From: Streptomyces sp. 846.5
GTDB lineage: Bacteria; Actinomycetota; Actinomycetes; Streptomycetales; Streptomycetaceae
DNA length: 64,000 bases
Assembly (NCBI RefSeq): GCF_004365705.1
Contig: NZ_SOBN01000001.1
Location: forward strand, 62,001-126,000
Direction: 5' to 3'
The translations under genes were made by a program, and so were the position numbers. How positions within the stretch are numbered: position 1 is the stretch's first letter; each line of letters begins with the position of its first letter. Positions 44,151 through 52,090 of this stretch are shown piece by piece. The notes beneath the pieces were generated by a model. The model was not told the origin of the DNA. It searched no databases and saw only the letters and a list, made by a program, of their open reading frames with translations.

Positions 44151-45473
44151 TCAGGACCCCTTGGACCACTGGGCGTCGAGGAAGGCCGCGGCCTGTTGCG
44201 GCGTCTTCGTTCCGAGGATCACGTCCTGGGTCGCGGTGTAGACGTCGGCGCTGAGGCCGGGCAGCAGCCCGTCGCCGCCGGTCTCCCAGGAGAACGCCTT
44301 GACCGTGGCGTTCTGTGCGACGCGCTGCTGGTACAGGTCGTAGGTCTCCTTGAAGACCGGGCCGGTGTCGGTGGGCGGGGTGTAGCCCTTGATCGCCGGG
44401 AAGAGCGCGTCGGAGCGCACCGAGCCGTCCAGGTTGGACTTGTCCAGCTGGAAGGCGAGGGCGAAGGTCTTGGCCGCGTCCAGGTTCTTGGCCTTCGCGG
44501 AGACGGAGAGCCCGCCGCCGGTGTACTCCGAGATCAGCGGCGCGCCGTCGTCCGTGGGCCAGGAGAAGACCCCGATGTCGTTCTTGATCGGGCTGGCGTC
44601 CCCGGCCGAGGCGAACCAGGAGCCCATCGGGTACATCGCGCCCTTGCCCTGCAGGAAGGCCTGTTCGGTGGAGGCGTAGTCCAGCGAGACCATGCGCTTG
44701 TCGATGTAGCCGCGCTTCGCCAGGTCCCCGACCTTGGCCAGGGCGCCGACGAAGTCGGGGTCGGCGAACTTCACCGCGCCCGAACGGCGTTGGACCATCC
44801 AGTCCGGGGTCCTGCGGTAGACGTCGGTGGCGACGGTGCCGGTGAGCGGCAGCACGGTCGGGAAGGCGTCCTTGCCGCCGCCGACCACGAACGGCGTGAT
44901 GCCCTTGGCCTTGAGCGCGGCCGAGTCCGCCAGCAGCTGGGCGTAGGTCGTCGGCGCGACCGCGATGCCGGCCGTGGCGAACATCGACTTGCGGTAGTAG
45001 ACGTCGGGGATGGACTGGGTGTTGGCGGGCAGCTGGTAGACCTTGCCGTTGATCGCGCCGCCGTCGGGCTCGGTGAAGTCCTTCAGTTCCGCGGACTGCC
45101 ACGCGTACAGGTCGCCCGCCTCGGCGAAGCCGGAGGGCGAGACCGCGATCATCACGTCGGGGAACTGGCCGGACGCGAGCAGCTGCTTGGCGTAGCCGGT
45201 GCGGTCCGCGGTGGGCGCGACCAGCTTCTTGACCCTGATGTCCGGGTATTTGTCGGTGATCCGCTTGATGGCCGCATCCCAGTACTGCGGAGTGAGGTTG
45301 GGGGTCTCGAAGGTCAGGAAGGTGATCTCCTTGACCGCCGCGCCGCCCTTGCCGGCGGAGCCCTGGGCGCCCGGACTGCCCGAGCTGCCAGAAGTGTCGG
45401 ACACGGAGCAGGCCGTCATGGCCAGGGTCGCGGCCAGGGCGGCCACGGCGAGGGGGAAGGTTCTGCGCTTCAC
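44151..45473 (-). CDS. Carbohydrate ABC transporter substrate-binding lipoprotein
   Basis: 440 aa. Lipobox AMTAC (Cys22), Ser/Gly-rich linker, then a CUT1 solute-binding fold (ITFLTFETPNLTPQYWDAAI, GKVYQLPANTQSIPDVYYRK, PMGSWFASAGDASPI). GTG 45473 follows GGAGG. First of four leftward genes; its promoter has two tandem LacI operators. It probably captures oligosaccharides released from pectin or alginate; ligand not known. Confidence 0.92.
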   Translation of the reverse strand: MKRRTFPLAVAALAATLAMTACSVSDTSGSSGSPGAQGSAGKGGAAVKEITFLTFETPNLTPQYWDAAIKRITDKYPDIRVKKLVAPTADRTGYAKQLLASGQFPDVMIAVSPSGFAEAGDLYAWQSAELKDFTEPDGGAINGKVYQLPANTQSIPDVYYRKSMFATAGIAVAPTTYAQLLADSAALKAKGITPFVVGGGKDAFPTVLPLTGTVATDVYRRTPDWMVQRRSGAVKFADPDFVGALAKVGDLAKRGYIDKRMVSLDYASTEQAFLQGKGAMYPMGSWFASAGDASPIKNDIGVFSWPTDDGAPLISEYTGGGLSVSAKAKNLDAAKTFALAFQLDKSNLDGSVRSDALFPAIKGYTPPTDTGPVFKETYDLYQQRVAQNATVKAFSWETGGDGLLPGLSADVYTATQDVILGTKTPQQAAAFLDAQWSKGS

Positions 45474-45532
45474 GAGGTTGCGCCTCCGTCGGCAGGCGTG
45501 CGCCAGTCCCGTACTGGCAGCACCGGTCCTCC

Positions 45533-45556
45533 GTGAGCGTTCACGGGAACGGTCAC
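45533..45556. promoter_or_regulatory. Tandem LacI operators before the importer operon
   Basis: Two directly adjacent 12-mers, GTGAGCGTTCAC (45533-45544) and GGGAACGGTCAC (45545-45556, read as GTGACCGTTCCC on the minus strand). Both fit the palindrome GTGAnCGnTCAC with a central CG as LacI-family sites have. They lie about 60-83 bp upstream of the binding-protein start. Confidence 0.65.
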
Positions 45557-45679
45557 GGGTTAGAGTGAAGGTTCTTAACAAGAGTCTGTCAACCCACTGT
45601 GCAACAAAGAGATCTGACGATCACACAGCTCGCCGCTCGCGCCATTGACACCCGGACCGCGACCGCCGGATCATCGACC

Positions 45680-45703
45680 GTGAGCGTTCACGTGACCGCT
45701 CAC
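45680..45703. promoter_or_regulatory. Tandem LacI operators before LacI regulator 2
   Basis: Again two adjacent 12-mers: GTGAGCGTTCAC (45680-45691) and GTGACCGCTCAC (45692-45703). The first is identical to 45533-45544. Autoregulation by LacI 2 is inferred. Confidence 0.65.
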
Positions 45704-45749
45704 ACCTCCTCTGGCGCAGCCCTCCCTGCGAGAGCGGACGTACTCGACC

Positions 45750-46787
45750 GTGCCCGACACCAGGCCCCACCGGACCACCCCCGGCAGACGGGTGACCATC
45801 AACGACGTGGCCCGGGCCACCGGCGTCTCCCGGCAGACCGTCTCCCGCGCGATCAACGACAAGTCGGAGATCGACCCGGCCACCCGGGCCCGAGTGCTGG
45901 ACGTCGCCCAGCAGATGGGCTACCGCCCGAGCCGCTTCGCCCGCGGCATGATCAGACCCGGCGTCACCACGCTCGGCCTGATCATCGCCGACGTGCTCAA
46001 CCCGTTCTTCCCGGAAGTGGTCGCCGGCGTGCTGGAGGCCGCGGACCTGCGCGGCTGGCAGGTGGTGGTCTACTCGACCGGCTCCGACCCGGCCAAGGAA
46101 CCCGCCCTCGCCGAGACCGTGACCGAACAGGCCGACGCCTGCGTCGCCTTCCTCGCCAACCCCGAGGCCATCGACCGGATCGCCGCGTCCGGCCTCCCGT
46201 TCGTACTGCTCGACAAGGACGGACGGGCCTCCGCCGTGGCCGGCGTCCGGATCGACTTCGCATCCGGCGTACGCCAGGCCCTGCAGCACCTCCGCGAGCG
46301 CGGCCACCGGCAGGTCGCCATGCTCGACGACGCCGCCCACCGCGGGCCCGGCCTGGACCTGGACGGCCCGCCCGACCCGCGCCGCGACCTGTTCCCGGTC
46401 CTCGCCGCCGAGCTCGGACTGCACACCGACCGCGCCGCGATCCACCCCGCGGCCAACTCGGTGGAGGGCGGCGGCGGCGCCATCCAGGAACTGCTGGCCC
46501 GCCGCCCCGAGGTCACCGCCGTGTTCTGCTACAACGACCTGATCGCCATCGGCGCCGTCCGCGGGGCCATGCGCTGCGGCCGCAGCGTTCCCGGAGACCT
46601 GGCCGCCATCGGCTTCGACGGCCTCGCCCTAAGCGAGCTGGTCGACCCGCCGCTGACCACCGTCCACATCGACAAGCGCCGGCTCGGCCACCTGGCCGTC
46701 CAGGAGGCGGAGACCCTGATGGCCGGCTCGCACGAGGCCGTCGAGGCCGTGGTCACCCCGCACCTGGTCATCCGCTCGACCACCTGA
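45750..46787 (+). CDS. LacI-family transcriptional regulator 2
   Basis: 345 aa. HTH residues 13-33 (VTINDVARATGVSRQTVSRAIN), hinge, then LacI effector domain (GLIIADVLNPFFPEVVAGVL, FCYNDLIAIGAVRGAMRCGR). GTG start; no strong ribosome site. Divergent from the importer operon with tandem operators before each. The last 231 bases and 25 bases beyond are duplicated at 55634-55889. Confidence 0.92.
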   Translation: MPDTRPHRTTPGRRVTINDVARATGVSRQTVSRAINDKSEIDPATRARVLDVAQQMGYRPSRFARGMIRPGVTTLGLIIADVLNPFFPEVVAGVLEAADLRGWQVVVYSTGSDPAKEPALAETVTEQADACVAFLANPEAIDRIAASGLPFVLLDKDGRASAVAGVRIDFASGVRQALQHLRERGHRQVAMLDDAAHRGPGLDLDGPPDPRRDLFPVLAAELGLHTDRAAIHPAANSVEGGGGAIQELLARRPEVTAVFCYNDLIAIGAVRGAMRCGRSVPGDLAAIGFDGLALSELVDPPLTTVHIDKRRLGHLAVQEAETLMAGSHEAVEAVVTPHLVIRSTT

Positions 46788-46812
46788 CGCCTGCCTCGTC
46801 ACCGCGGGGGCC
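46557..46812 (+). repeat. 256-bp direct repeat, copy 1 (3' end of LacI regulator 2)
   Basis: Matches 55634-55889 in the same orientation with four mismatches by my count. It covers the last 77 codons of the LacI gene and 25 bp of downstream sequence. The offset is exactly 9,077 bp along its whole length, with no gaps. Confidence 0.9.
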
Positions 46813-46834
46813 GCTGCGCCGATCGGCAGGCGTC
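46786..46834. terminator. Hairpin terminator after LacI regulator 2
   Basis: GACGCCTGCC (46786-46795, overlapping the stop codon) pairs with GGCAGGCGTC (46825-46834). It separates the convergent LacI and alginate-lyase genes. The repeat copy at 55634-55889 retains only the left arm. Confidence 0.55.
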
Positions 46835-46844
46835 GCCCGTCCTC

Positions 46845-47666
46845 CTAACTCTGGACCAGAGCCGTGAACAGCACCTTGCCGCCATCGTTCGCTCCGCCGC
46901 TCACCGTGCCCTGCTCGTAGTCACCGGCCGAGAAGTGCCCGGAGGCACCGCGCAGAACACCCGGGACGGCAACCGTGTACGACTGGCTCGCGCTGCCGTG
47001 GGCCGCCGAGATGGTCAGCGTTCCATTGCCGTTGTCCGCAACGCGATAGGAGAACGAGCTGCCCAGCGGCACGCCGGTGAGCAGCGTGTAGAAATGCGAT
47101 GCCGCGCTCGTTCCCGACTTCACCATGACGTAGAGCTTGCCGGACTTGAAGTCCACCATGACGAAGGGCGAAGAACCCCCGCTGCCGCCGGCGTGCAGCT
47201 GCGCGACGCATATCTCGGGATTGCTCTCGGGTAGCCGCAGTACCTGGAGGGTGGCGGTGAGCACATGCTTCTGCGTGCCCACGGCGTACTTGACGGCGGA
47301 CTCCAGCTCAGTGCGTGAATGCAGCGAGCCGGGAGTGGTGGCCCCTCCGGAGGGCGCCCAGAAGGTCAGGGCCCCGCTGGTGGTCCGGGTGAGCCAGGGC
47401 GAGATCAGCCGGGCCGGCTTCAGCACCCGGGCGTCCTTCCCCGACAGGTGTCCGACGGAGTCGACCGGGAGCAGCAGCCCGGCCCAACTGGCCAGGCTGA
47501 TCGAGGAGGGTGCCGCGGCGGCCGCGGAACCGACGGCGACCGTGGCTGACGAGCCGACAGAGCTCTTCGCCGAACTGCCCGAGGTCGATGCCGATGCCGC
47601 CGAGGTGACCCCGGCAGCCAAGACGACCGCTCCGACCGTCCCCGCTATCCACTTCATTCGATTCAT
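46845..47666 (-). CDS. Secreted PL7-type alginate lyase-like protein
   Basis: 273 aa. Signal peptide ends ASASTS, followed by a Ser/Ala-rich stretch. The alginate_lyase2 jelly-roll signatures are present in variant form: HSRTELES (family R-T/S-E-L-R), CVAQLHAGG (family Q-I/V-H) and GHFSAGDYEQG (family YFKAGxYxQ). So probably an endolyase for alginate or another polyuronate. Length fits a single-domain PL7 enzyme. Lies convergent to LacI 2. Confidence 0.82.
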   Translation of the reverse strand: MNRMKWIAGTVGAVVLAAGVTSAASASTSGSSAKSSVGSSATVAVGSAAAAAPSSISLASWAGLLLPVDSVGHLSGKDARVLKPARLISPWLTRTTSGALTFWAPSGGATTPGSLHSRTELESAVKYAVGTQKHVLTATLQVLRLPESNPEICVAQLHAGGSGGSSPFVMVDFKSGKLYVMVKSGTSAASHFYTLLTGVPLGSSFSYRVADNGNGTLTISAAHGSASQSYTVAVPGVLRGASGHFSAGDYEQGTVSGGANDGGKVLFTALVQS

Positions 47667-48078
47667 GGGCCGAACCTATGGTAAATCTCCTTAACTAGGT
47701 CTCAACTCAAGGTCTCGATCCGATCAACTCCCAGCACCGGGCCACCTGGAGACACCCCGAGGGGCCGTCCCGCCGTGGCCGACGGCGGTGGCCCGCGGCA
47801 CCGAACCCCCGCGCGGGGTGGCCGGTCGGCGCGGGTGCCGGATGACAGCCGCGACATCGACCAGGGCCCCGATGCGCTGCGCAAGGTGCTCGCCTAGGCC
47901 GGTCCGTCCTTCGAGGGCACCTTCGACACCACCTGACGCGACCCCGGAAGACCTGCGGCAATAGATCGGGTCTTTGTTTCAGGTCAGCACCGGAAATCCC
48001 ATCTGGTTAAGCTTATTGACAGTTCATCGCCCGCTATACATCCTATGAATCCTTCCCCACCAGCCCGTCAGGAGAGTC
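47667..48078. other. Divergent promoter region between lyase and beta-helix genes
   Basis: 412 bp. Near the lyase start lies AAGGAGA; near 48019 is TTGACA and at 48035 TATACA, possible promoter elements for the beta-helix gene. CATCCTATG (48039-48047) resembles CATCGGATG at 55165-55173 upstream of the other beta-helix gene. A rightward stretch around 47830-47935 encodes DALRKVLA and AGPSFEGTFDTT ends in two phases, perhaps a gene remnant. Confidence 0.4.
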
Positions 48079-50067
48079 ATGACCATCCGTCAGACGACCA
48101 TCCGGTTACTCTCTGCCGCGGCACTCGCCGCGGCAGGGCTCGCGGCGGGCCCCCTGGTCGACGCAGCCCACGCCGCGCCCGCGCCGGTCGACTTCTACGT
48201 CTCCCCCACCGGTTCCGACACCAACGCGGGCACTGCCGCCACCGCGCCCTTCAGAACGCTCGCCAAGGCACAGTCCGCCGTACGCGGCGTCAACCAGGCC
48301 GCCTCCGGTGCCGTCACCGTCAACCTGGCAGGCGGCGACTACCCTCTCACCGCGCCCCTGACGTTCACCGCCGCCGACTCGGGCACGGCGGGCACCATCA
48401 CCTGGAAGGCCGAGCCAGGCGCGTTCCCCGTGGTCAGCGGCGGCGACCGGATCACCGGTTGGACACTTACCGACGCCACCAAGAACATCTGGTCCGCCCC
48501 CGCGCCCACAGGCCTGGACACCCGCCAGCTGTACGTCAACGGCGCCCGCGCGGTGCGCGCCACCGGCTCGGTGCCGGTCACGCTGACCCGCACCGCCACC
48601 GGCTACACCACCGCGTCCGGGGACCCGATGGCGGCCTGGAAGAACCAGAGCGCGATCGAGTTCGTCTACCGCGGCGGACTCGGCGCCTGGACCGAGCCCC
48701 GCTGCCCCGTCGCGTCCATCACCAGCACCGTGATCACCATGGCCCAGCCCTGCTGGAACAACTCCACCAAGCGGGTCCTGCGCACCGACGGCTCCGGCCG
48801 CACCTACGAGCTCGTCGGCCGCCAGTCCATCACCGAAGCCCCCACATCGGTGGAGAACGCCTACGCCCTGCTCGACCAGCCCGGCGAGTGGTACCTGGAC
48901 CGCACTGCGCACACCGTCTCGTACATCCCCCGCAGCGGCGAGACGCTGGGCTCCGCGGACGTCGAGGCGCCGGCGCTGCAGTCCTTGCTGACCACGGACG
49001 GCAACGCCGCGGCGGAGGTGCACAGCCTGCTCTTCCAGGGCATCCAGTTCTCCTACGCCACCGACACCACGCCCAACAGCGGCGAGGGCTTCTCCGAGAT
49101 CCAGGCGACGGTCACCGTCACCGGCACCAACGGCTATGCCACCCAGGGCCTGTGCACCTTCGTGCCCGGCGGGACCTGCCCCTACGGCAACTGGACCCCG
49201 ATGGCCGCCAACGTCTCACTCAGCTACGACCACAACGTCCACTTCGACCACGACTACTTCGTCCACCTCGGTGGCGCGGGGCTCGATCTCGGAGACGGCT
49301 CGCAGCAGGACACCGTCACGGCCTGCGTGTTCACCGACATCTCCGGCAACGGCCTGGACGTGGGCGGCGTCGACGTCAACGCGCCGACCAGTTCCGCCCA
49401 GCACACCAGTGACATCGTGGTCAAGGACAGCCACTTCACCGGCACCTCGGCCGAGTACCACGGTGGGGTGGCCATCGACGTGGGCTACGTGGAGCGCTCC
49501 ACCTTCACCCACAACCAGATCGACCACATCCCCTACACCGGCATCTCGGTCGGGTGGGGCGGCTGGCCGGACAAGGTGAAGCTGCCGGCGGAACCCAACT
49601 ACTCCAACAACAACACCTTCAGCGACAACCTCATCTTCAACCACATGAGCCTGCTGGGCGACGGCGGCGCGATCTACACCAACGGCATCACCGGCACCTC
49701 CCTGGCCACCGGCGAACACATCACCGGAAACGTCGCCCACGACCAGAACAACGTCGGAGGCCACGGCCTCTACACGGACAACGGCGCGTCGTACGTCACC
49801 ATCTCCGGCAACGCCGAGTACAACGTCTCGGTGAGCGTCTGGGGCAGCAAGCACGTCAACTACACGCTGAACGACGGCAGCTACGACCCGCTGGACATCG
49901 AGGGCAACTACTGGACCAACGGCCCCGCGGACTACGACCAGAAGTCCGTGCTGATCGCCGGCAACCACAACATCACCGATCCGAGCCAGATCCCGGCGGC
50001 CATCACCGCCGCAGCCGGCCTCGAACCCACCTACCAGTCCCTCCTGACCTGGCAAGCAGCCCCCTGA
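48079..50067 (+). CDS. Secreted right-handed beta-helix enzyme (GH141-like)
   Basis: 662 aa. Signal peptide ends DAAHAAPA. The opening FYVSPTGSDTNAGTAATAPF and TWKAEPGAFPVVSGGDRITGW, RQLYVNGARAVRA pattern is typical of GH141-like beta-helix proteins (fucosidase/xylanase type). The middle has VENAYALLDQPGEWYLDRTA, and the C-terminal helix coils hold GDGGAIYTNG and GGHGLYTDNGASY, probably acidic catalytic sites. It is homologous to the larger gene at 52091-55096. GH family is a best guess. Confidence 0.78.
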   Translation: MTIRQTTIRLLSAAALAAAGLAAGPLVDAAHAAPAPVDFYVSPTGSDTNAGTAATAPFRTLAKAQSAVRGVNQAASGAVTVNLAGGDYPLTAPLTFTAADSGTAGTITWKAEPGAFPVVSGGDRITGWTLTDATKNIWSAPAPTGLDTRQLYVNGARAVRATGSVPVTLTRTATGYTTASGDPMAAWKNQSAIEFVYRGGLGAWTEPRCPVASITSTVITMAQPCWNNSTKRVLRTDGSGRTYELVGRQSITEAPTSVENAYALLDQPGEWYLDRTAHTVSYIPRSGETLGSADVEAPALQSLLTTDGNAAAEVHSLLFQGIQFSYATDTTPNSGEGFSEIQATVTVTGTNGYATQGLCTFVPGGTCPYGNWTPMAANVSLSYDHNVHFDHDYFVHLGGAGLDLGDGSQQDTVTACVFTDISGNGLDVGGVDVNAPTSSAQHTSDIVVKDSHFTGTSAEYHGGVAIDVGYVERSTFTHNQIDHIPYTGISVGWGGWPDKVKLPAEPNYSNNNTFSDNLIFNHMSLLGDGGAIYTNGITGTSLATGEHITGNVAHDQNNVGGHGLYTDNGASYVTISGNAEYNVSVSVWGSKHVNYTLNDGSYDPLDIEGNYWTNGPADYDQKSVLIAGNHNITDPSQIPAAITAAAGLEPTYQSLLTWQAAP

Positions 50068-50383
50068 GCCGTCGCCGTGGCGGACTCACATCGGATCTGA
50101 CGCTCAACGTCGCAGCCAGGGACGGGATGTACCAGCACGCGCGCTCCCCGCAGGGTCTCCCGCCCTGGTGGCCGGGCCGGCTGCCGACCCTTCGGGCATC
50201 GAACCCGTGCGGCAGCGGCCCCTGCCTGGAGGCGGGGCGGTGAAACGCGGCCCACCCCTCTGAGCGAACAGGACCGACCGAGCATGTCGCACAGTCCCTG
50301 GCTACTGATCCCCAGAGGGGGGTAACCCGAGGGGTACCCACCTGCCGCAGTGGTCCCGGTGGTGCCGCCCGCGATGAGGAAGT
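50068..50383. other. Intergenic, nothing recognised
   Basis: 316 bp after the beta-helix gene without a supported gene. Short frames here encode no recognised domain. Confidence 0.35.
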
Positions 50384-50422
50384 CGCGTCCCGGTGGAGCT
50401 AGGCCGGCTCCACCGGGACGCG
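50384..50422. terminator. Perfect 16-bp hairpin terminator
   Basis: CGCGTCCCGGTGGAGC (50384-50399) and its exact complement (50407-50422) with loop TAGGCCG. It directly follows the minus-strand lectin relic and lies 3' of the beta-helix gene. Confidence 0.7.
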
Positions 50423-50435
50423 GTTGCGCCTTCGG

Positions 50436-50684
50436 CTAGCGGCTCCACTTCTGGTTGCTGCCGCCGTTGCAGGTCCACAGCTCGACCGGGGTTCCCTCGG
50501 CGGTACCGGCCCCGGTGACGTCCAGACAGAGCCCTGATCCGTCACCGGTGATCGTGCCGTTGGAGTGGGGGGTCCACTGCTGGTTCGTCTGGCCGTTGCA
50601 GGTCCAGATGATGGCCCTGGTGCCCGGAGCGGTGCCCCCCGCGTTGGCGTCGAGGCAGTAGATGCCGTCACCGAGGCTATTCAT
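50436..50684 (-). pseudogene. 3' remnant of a protein with a ricin-type lectin domain (CBM13)
   Basis: The last 80 codons encode two beta-trefoil repeats with QxW motifs: GDGIYCLDANAGGTA..TNQQW and DGSGLCLDVTGAGTAEGTPV..SNQKW, then the stop. Upstream the frame loses all lectin character near 50684. So this is the C-terminal end of a deleted secreted CAZyme, still followed by its hairpin terminator. Confidence 0.8.
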
Positions 50685-50770
50685 CCTCTGGCTCGGACGC
50701 GATCCCGCCGATGCACGCCACTCGAATCCGGTCCGCCAGGATGTTGTTTTCCGATGCGGCGATCGATGTA

Positions 50771-50807
50771 TGCACAAGATCCACAGGGTCCGCTGACCCC
50801 TTGTGCA
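50771..50807. promoter_or_regulatory. Nested inverted repeat upstream of the GntR gene
   Basis: TGCACAAG (50771-50778) pairs with CTTGTGCA (50800-50807), and inside it GGGTC/GACCC surround CGCT. Could be an operator or a terminator for the lost lectin-enzyme gene. Confidence 0.45.
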
Positions 50808-50817
50808 CCAACGACAA

Positions 50818-50855
50818 GGCCAGTATCGCCCCGCTGGTCTGCTGGCATACTGGCC
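50818..50855. promoter_or_regulatory. Inverted repeat next to the GntR start
   Basis: GGCCAGTAT (50818-50826) and ATACTGGCC (50847-50855) are exact complements 20 bp apart, 30-67 bp before the GntR gene. Likely autoregulatory operator or two half-sites. Confidence 0.5.
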
Positions 50856-50884
50856 AGGGGTCGGATCCATGAGGAAGGCGCGAC

Positions 50885-51556
50885 GTGGCGGTCACCGATG
50901 AGGCCATCGGAAAGATCAAGGAAATGATCGTCTCCGGGGCACTGCTGCCCGGCGACCGGCTGCCCAAGGAGAGCGATCTCGCCGCACAGCTCGGCCTCTC
51001 GCGCAACTCACTGCGCGAGGCGGTGCGCGCACTGTCGCTGCTCAACATCCTCGACGTACGCCAGGGCGACGGTACCTACGTCAGCAGCCTCGAACCGCAA
51101 CTACTGCTCGAGGCGGTCACCTTCATCCTGGACTTCCACCAGGACGACACGGTGATGCAGGCCTTCCAGGTGCGCGGCATCCTGGAACCGGCCGCGACCG
51201 CGCTGGCCGCCCAGCGCATCGACGAGAAGCAACTGGCCGACCTCGGCGCCCTGCTGGACGGCCTTGGCGAGCACCCCAGCATCGAGGACCTGGTCGCCAA
51301 CGACCTGGAGTTCCATCGGCGGATCGCCGCCGCCTCGGGCCTTCCGCTGCTGTGCTCGCTCCTGGACACGATCACCGGACCGACCGTGCGCGCCCGCATC
51401 TGGCGGGGCATCACCCAGGAGGAGGCGGTGCTGCGGACGCTCTCCGAGCACCGCTCGATCCTGGAGGCCCTGTCCTACCACGACACCGAGGCCGCCCGGG
51501 CCTGGGCCACCGTGCACATCACCAGCGTCACCCGCTGGCTCGGCACCGCCCTGTAG
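50885..51556 (+). CDS. GntR/FadR-family transcriptional regulator (FCD domain)
   Basis: 223 aa. Winged HTH (KESDLAAQLGLSRNSLREAVRALSLLNIL, residues 31-59) and FCD ligand domain with metal-site-like residues (LEFHRRIAAAS, SEHRSILEALSYHD). GTG 50885 follows GAGGAAGG. Sugar-acid-responsive FCD regulators are typical of uronate and pectin use, and it lies between two beta-helix enzyme genes. Target operators not proved. Confidence 0.9.
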   Translation: MAVTDEAIGKIKEMIVSGALLPGDRLPKESDLAAQLGLSRNSLREAVRALSLLNILDVRQGDGTYVSSLEPQLLLEAVTFILDFHQDDTVMQAFQVRGILEPAATALAAQRIDEKQLADLGALLDGLGEHPSIEDLVANDLEFHRRIAAASGLPLLCSLLDTITGPTVRARIWRGITQEEAVLRTLSEHRSILEALSYHDTEAARAWATVHITSVTRWLGTAL

Positions 51557-51696
51557 TCGGACGGCCGGAGCAGCATCGACACTCCTCGCTTCGGAGCCGC
51601 GCCGGGGCCGGGGCGCAGCTCCGCAGTCAGCGTTCGACAGCGGCCACGCGCAGCATGGCCGCGGAGGTGGTCGGCGGGCCGTCCCGGGCCTCCAGT

Positions 51697-52035
51697 TCAG
51701 GACGGGATGGCCAGACTGGTGGTGAAGGGGCGGTCGTAGCTCTCGAAGGAGCGGATGGAAGCCCACACGCCCGAGGGAAGACCGGTGACCGTCACCCGGA
51801 GGTGTCGCGTCCGGGCGGCGAACGCGGCGGCCTGGACCTGGCTGGTGTCGGTGGTGCCGGTGCGGTCGGCGAGGGTCGACCAGGAGGCACCGTCAGCGGA
51901 GCCCTCGATGCGGTGTAGTTGGTGTTGTCCATTTCCCAGGCGATCCGGGTACCGGTCACGGACCGAACCGAGCCCAGGTCCACCCGCAGCCAGTGCCCGG
52001 TGCCGCCGTCGGCCGCGCACCGCCTGGTCGCCGGC
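51697..52035 (-). pseudogene. 3' remnant of a protein with F5/8-type C (CBM32) module
   Basis: Two frames together read CAADGGTGHWLRVDLGSVRS, TGTRIAWEMDNTNY, then, after a frameshift near 51920, IEGSADGASWSTLADRTGTT and HLRVTVTGLPSGVWASIRSF to the stop. This is the discoidin-type galactose-binding module usually found at the end of secreted glycosidases. The catalytic part is gone and a second frameshift lies near 52005. Confidence 0.78.
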
Positions 52036-52090
52036 GTCGGCCGTCCGGCACACCGGGTCTACTGGACGGCCGATCGGCCGTGGTGCTGCG

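Noticed and set aside
43126..45102. 658-aa permease with long N-terminal extension
   Set aside because: The extension is an alternative frame of the binding-protein gene; the true start is ATG 44148.
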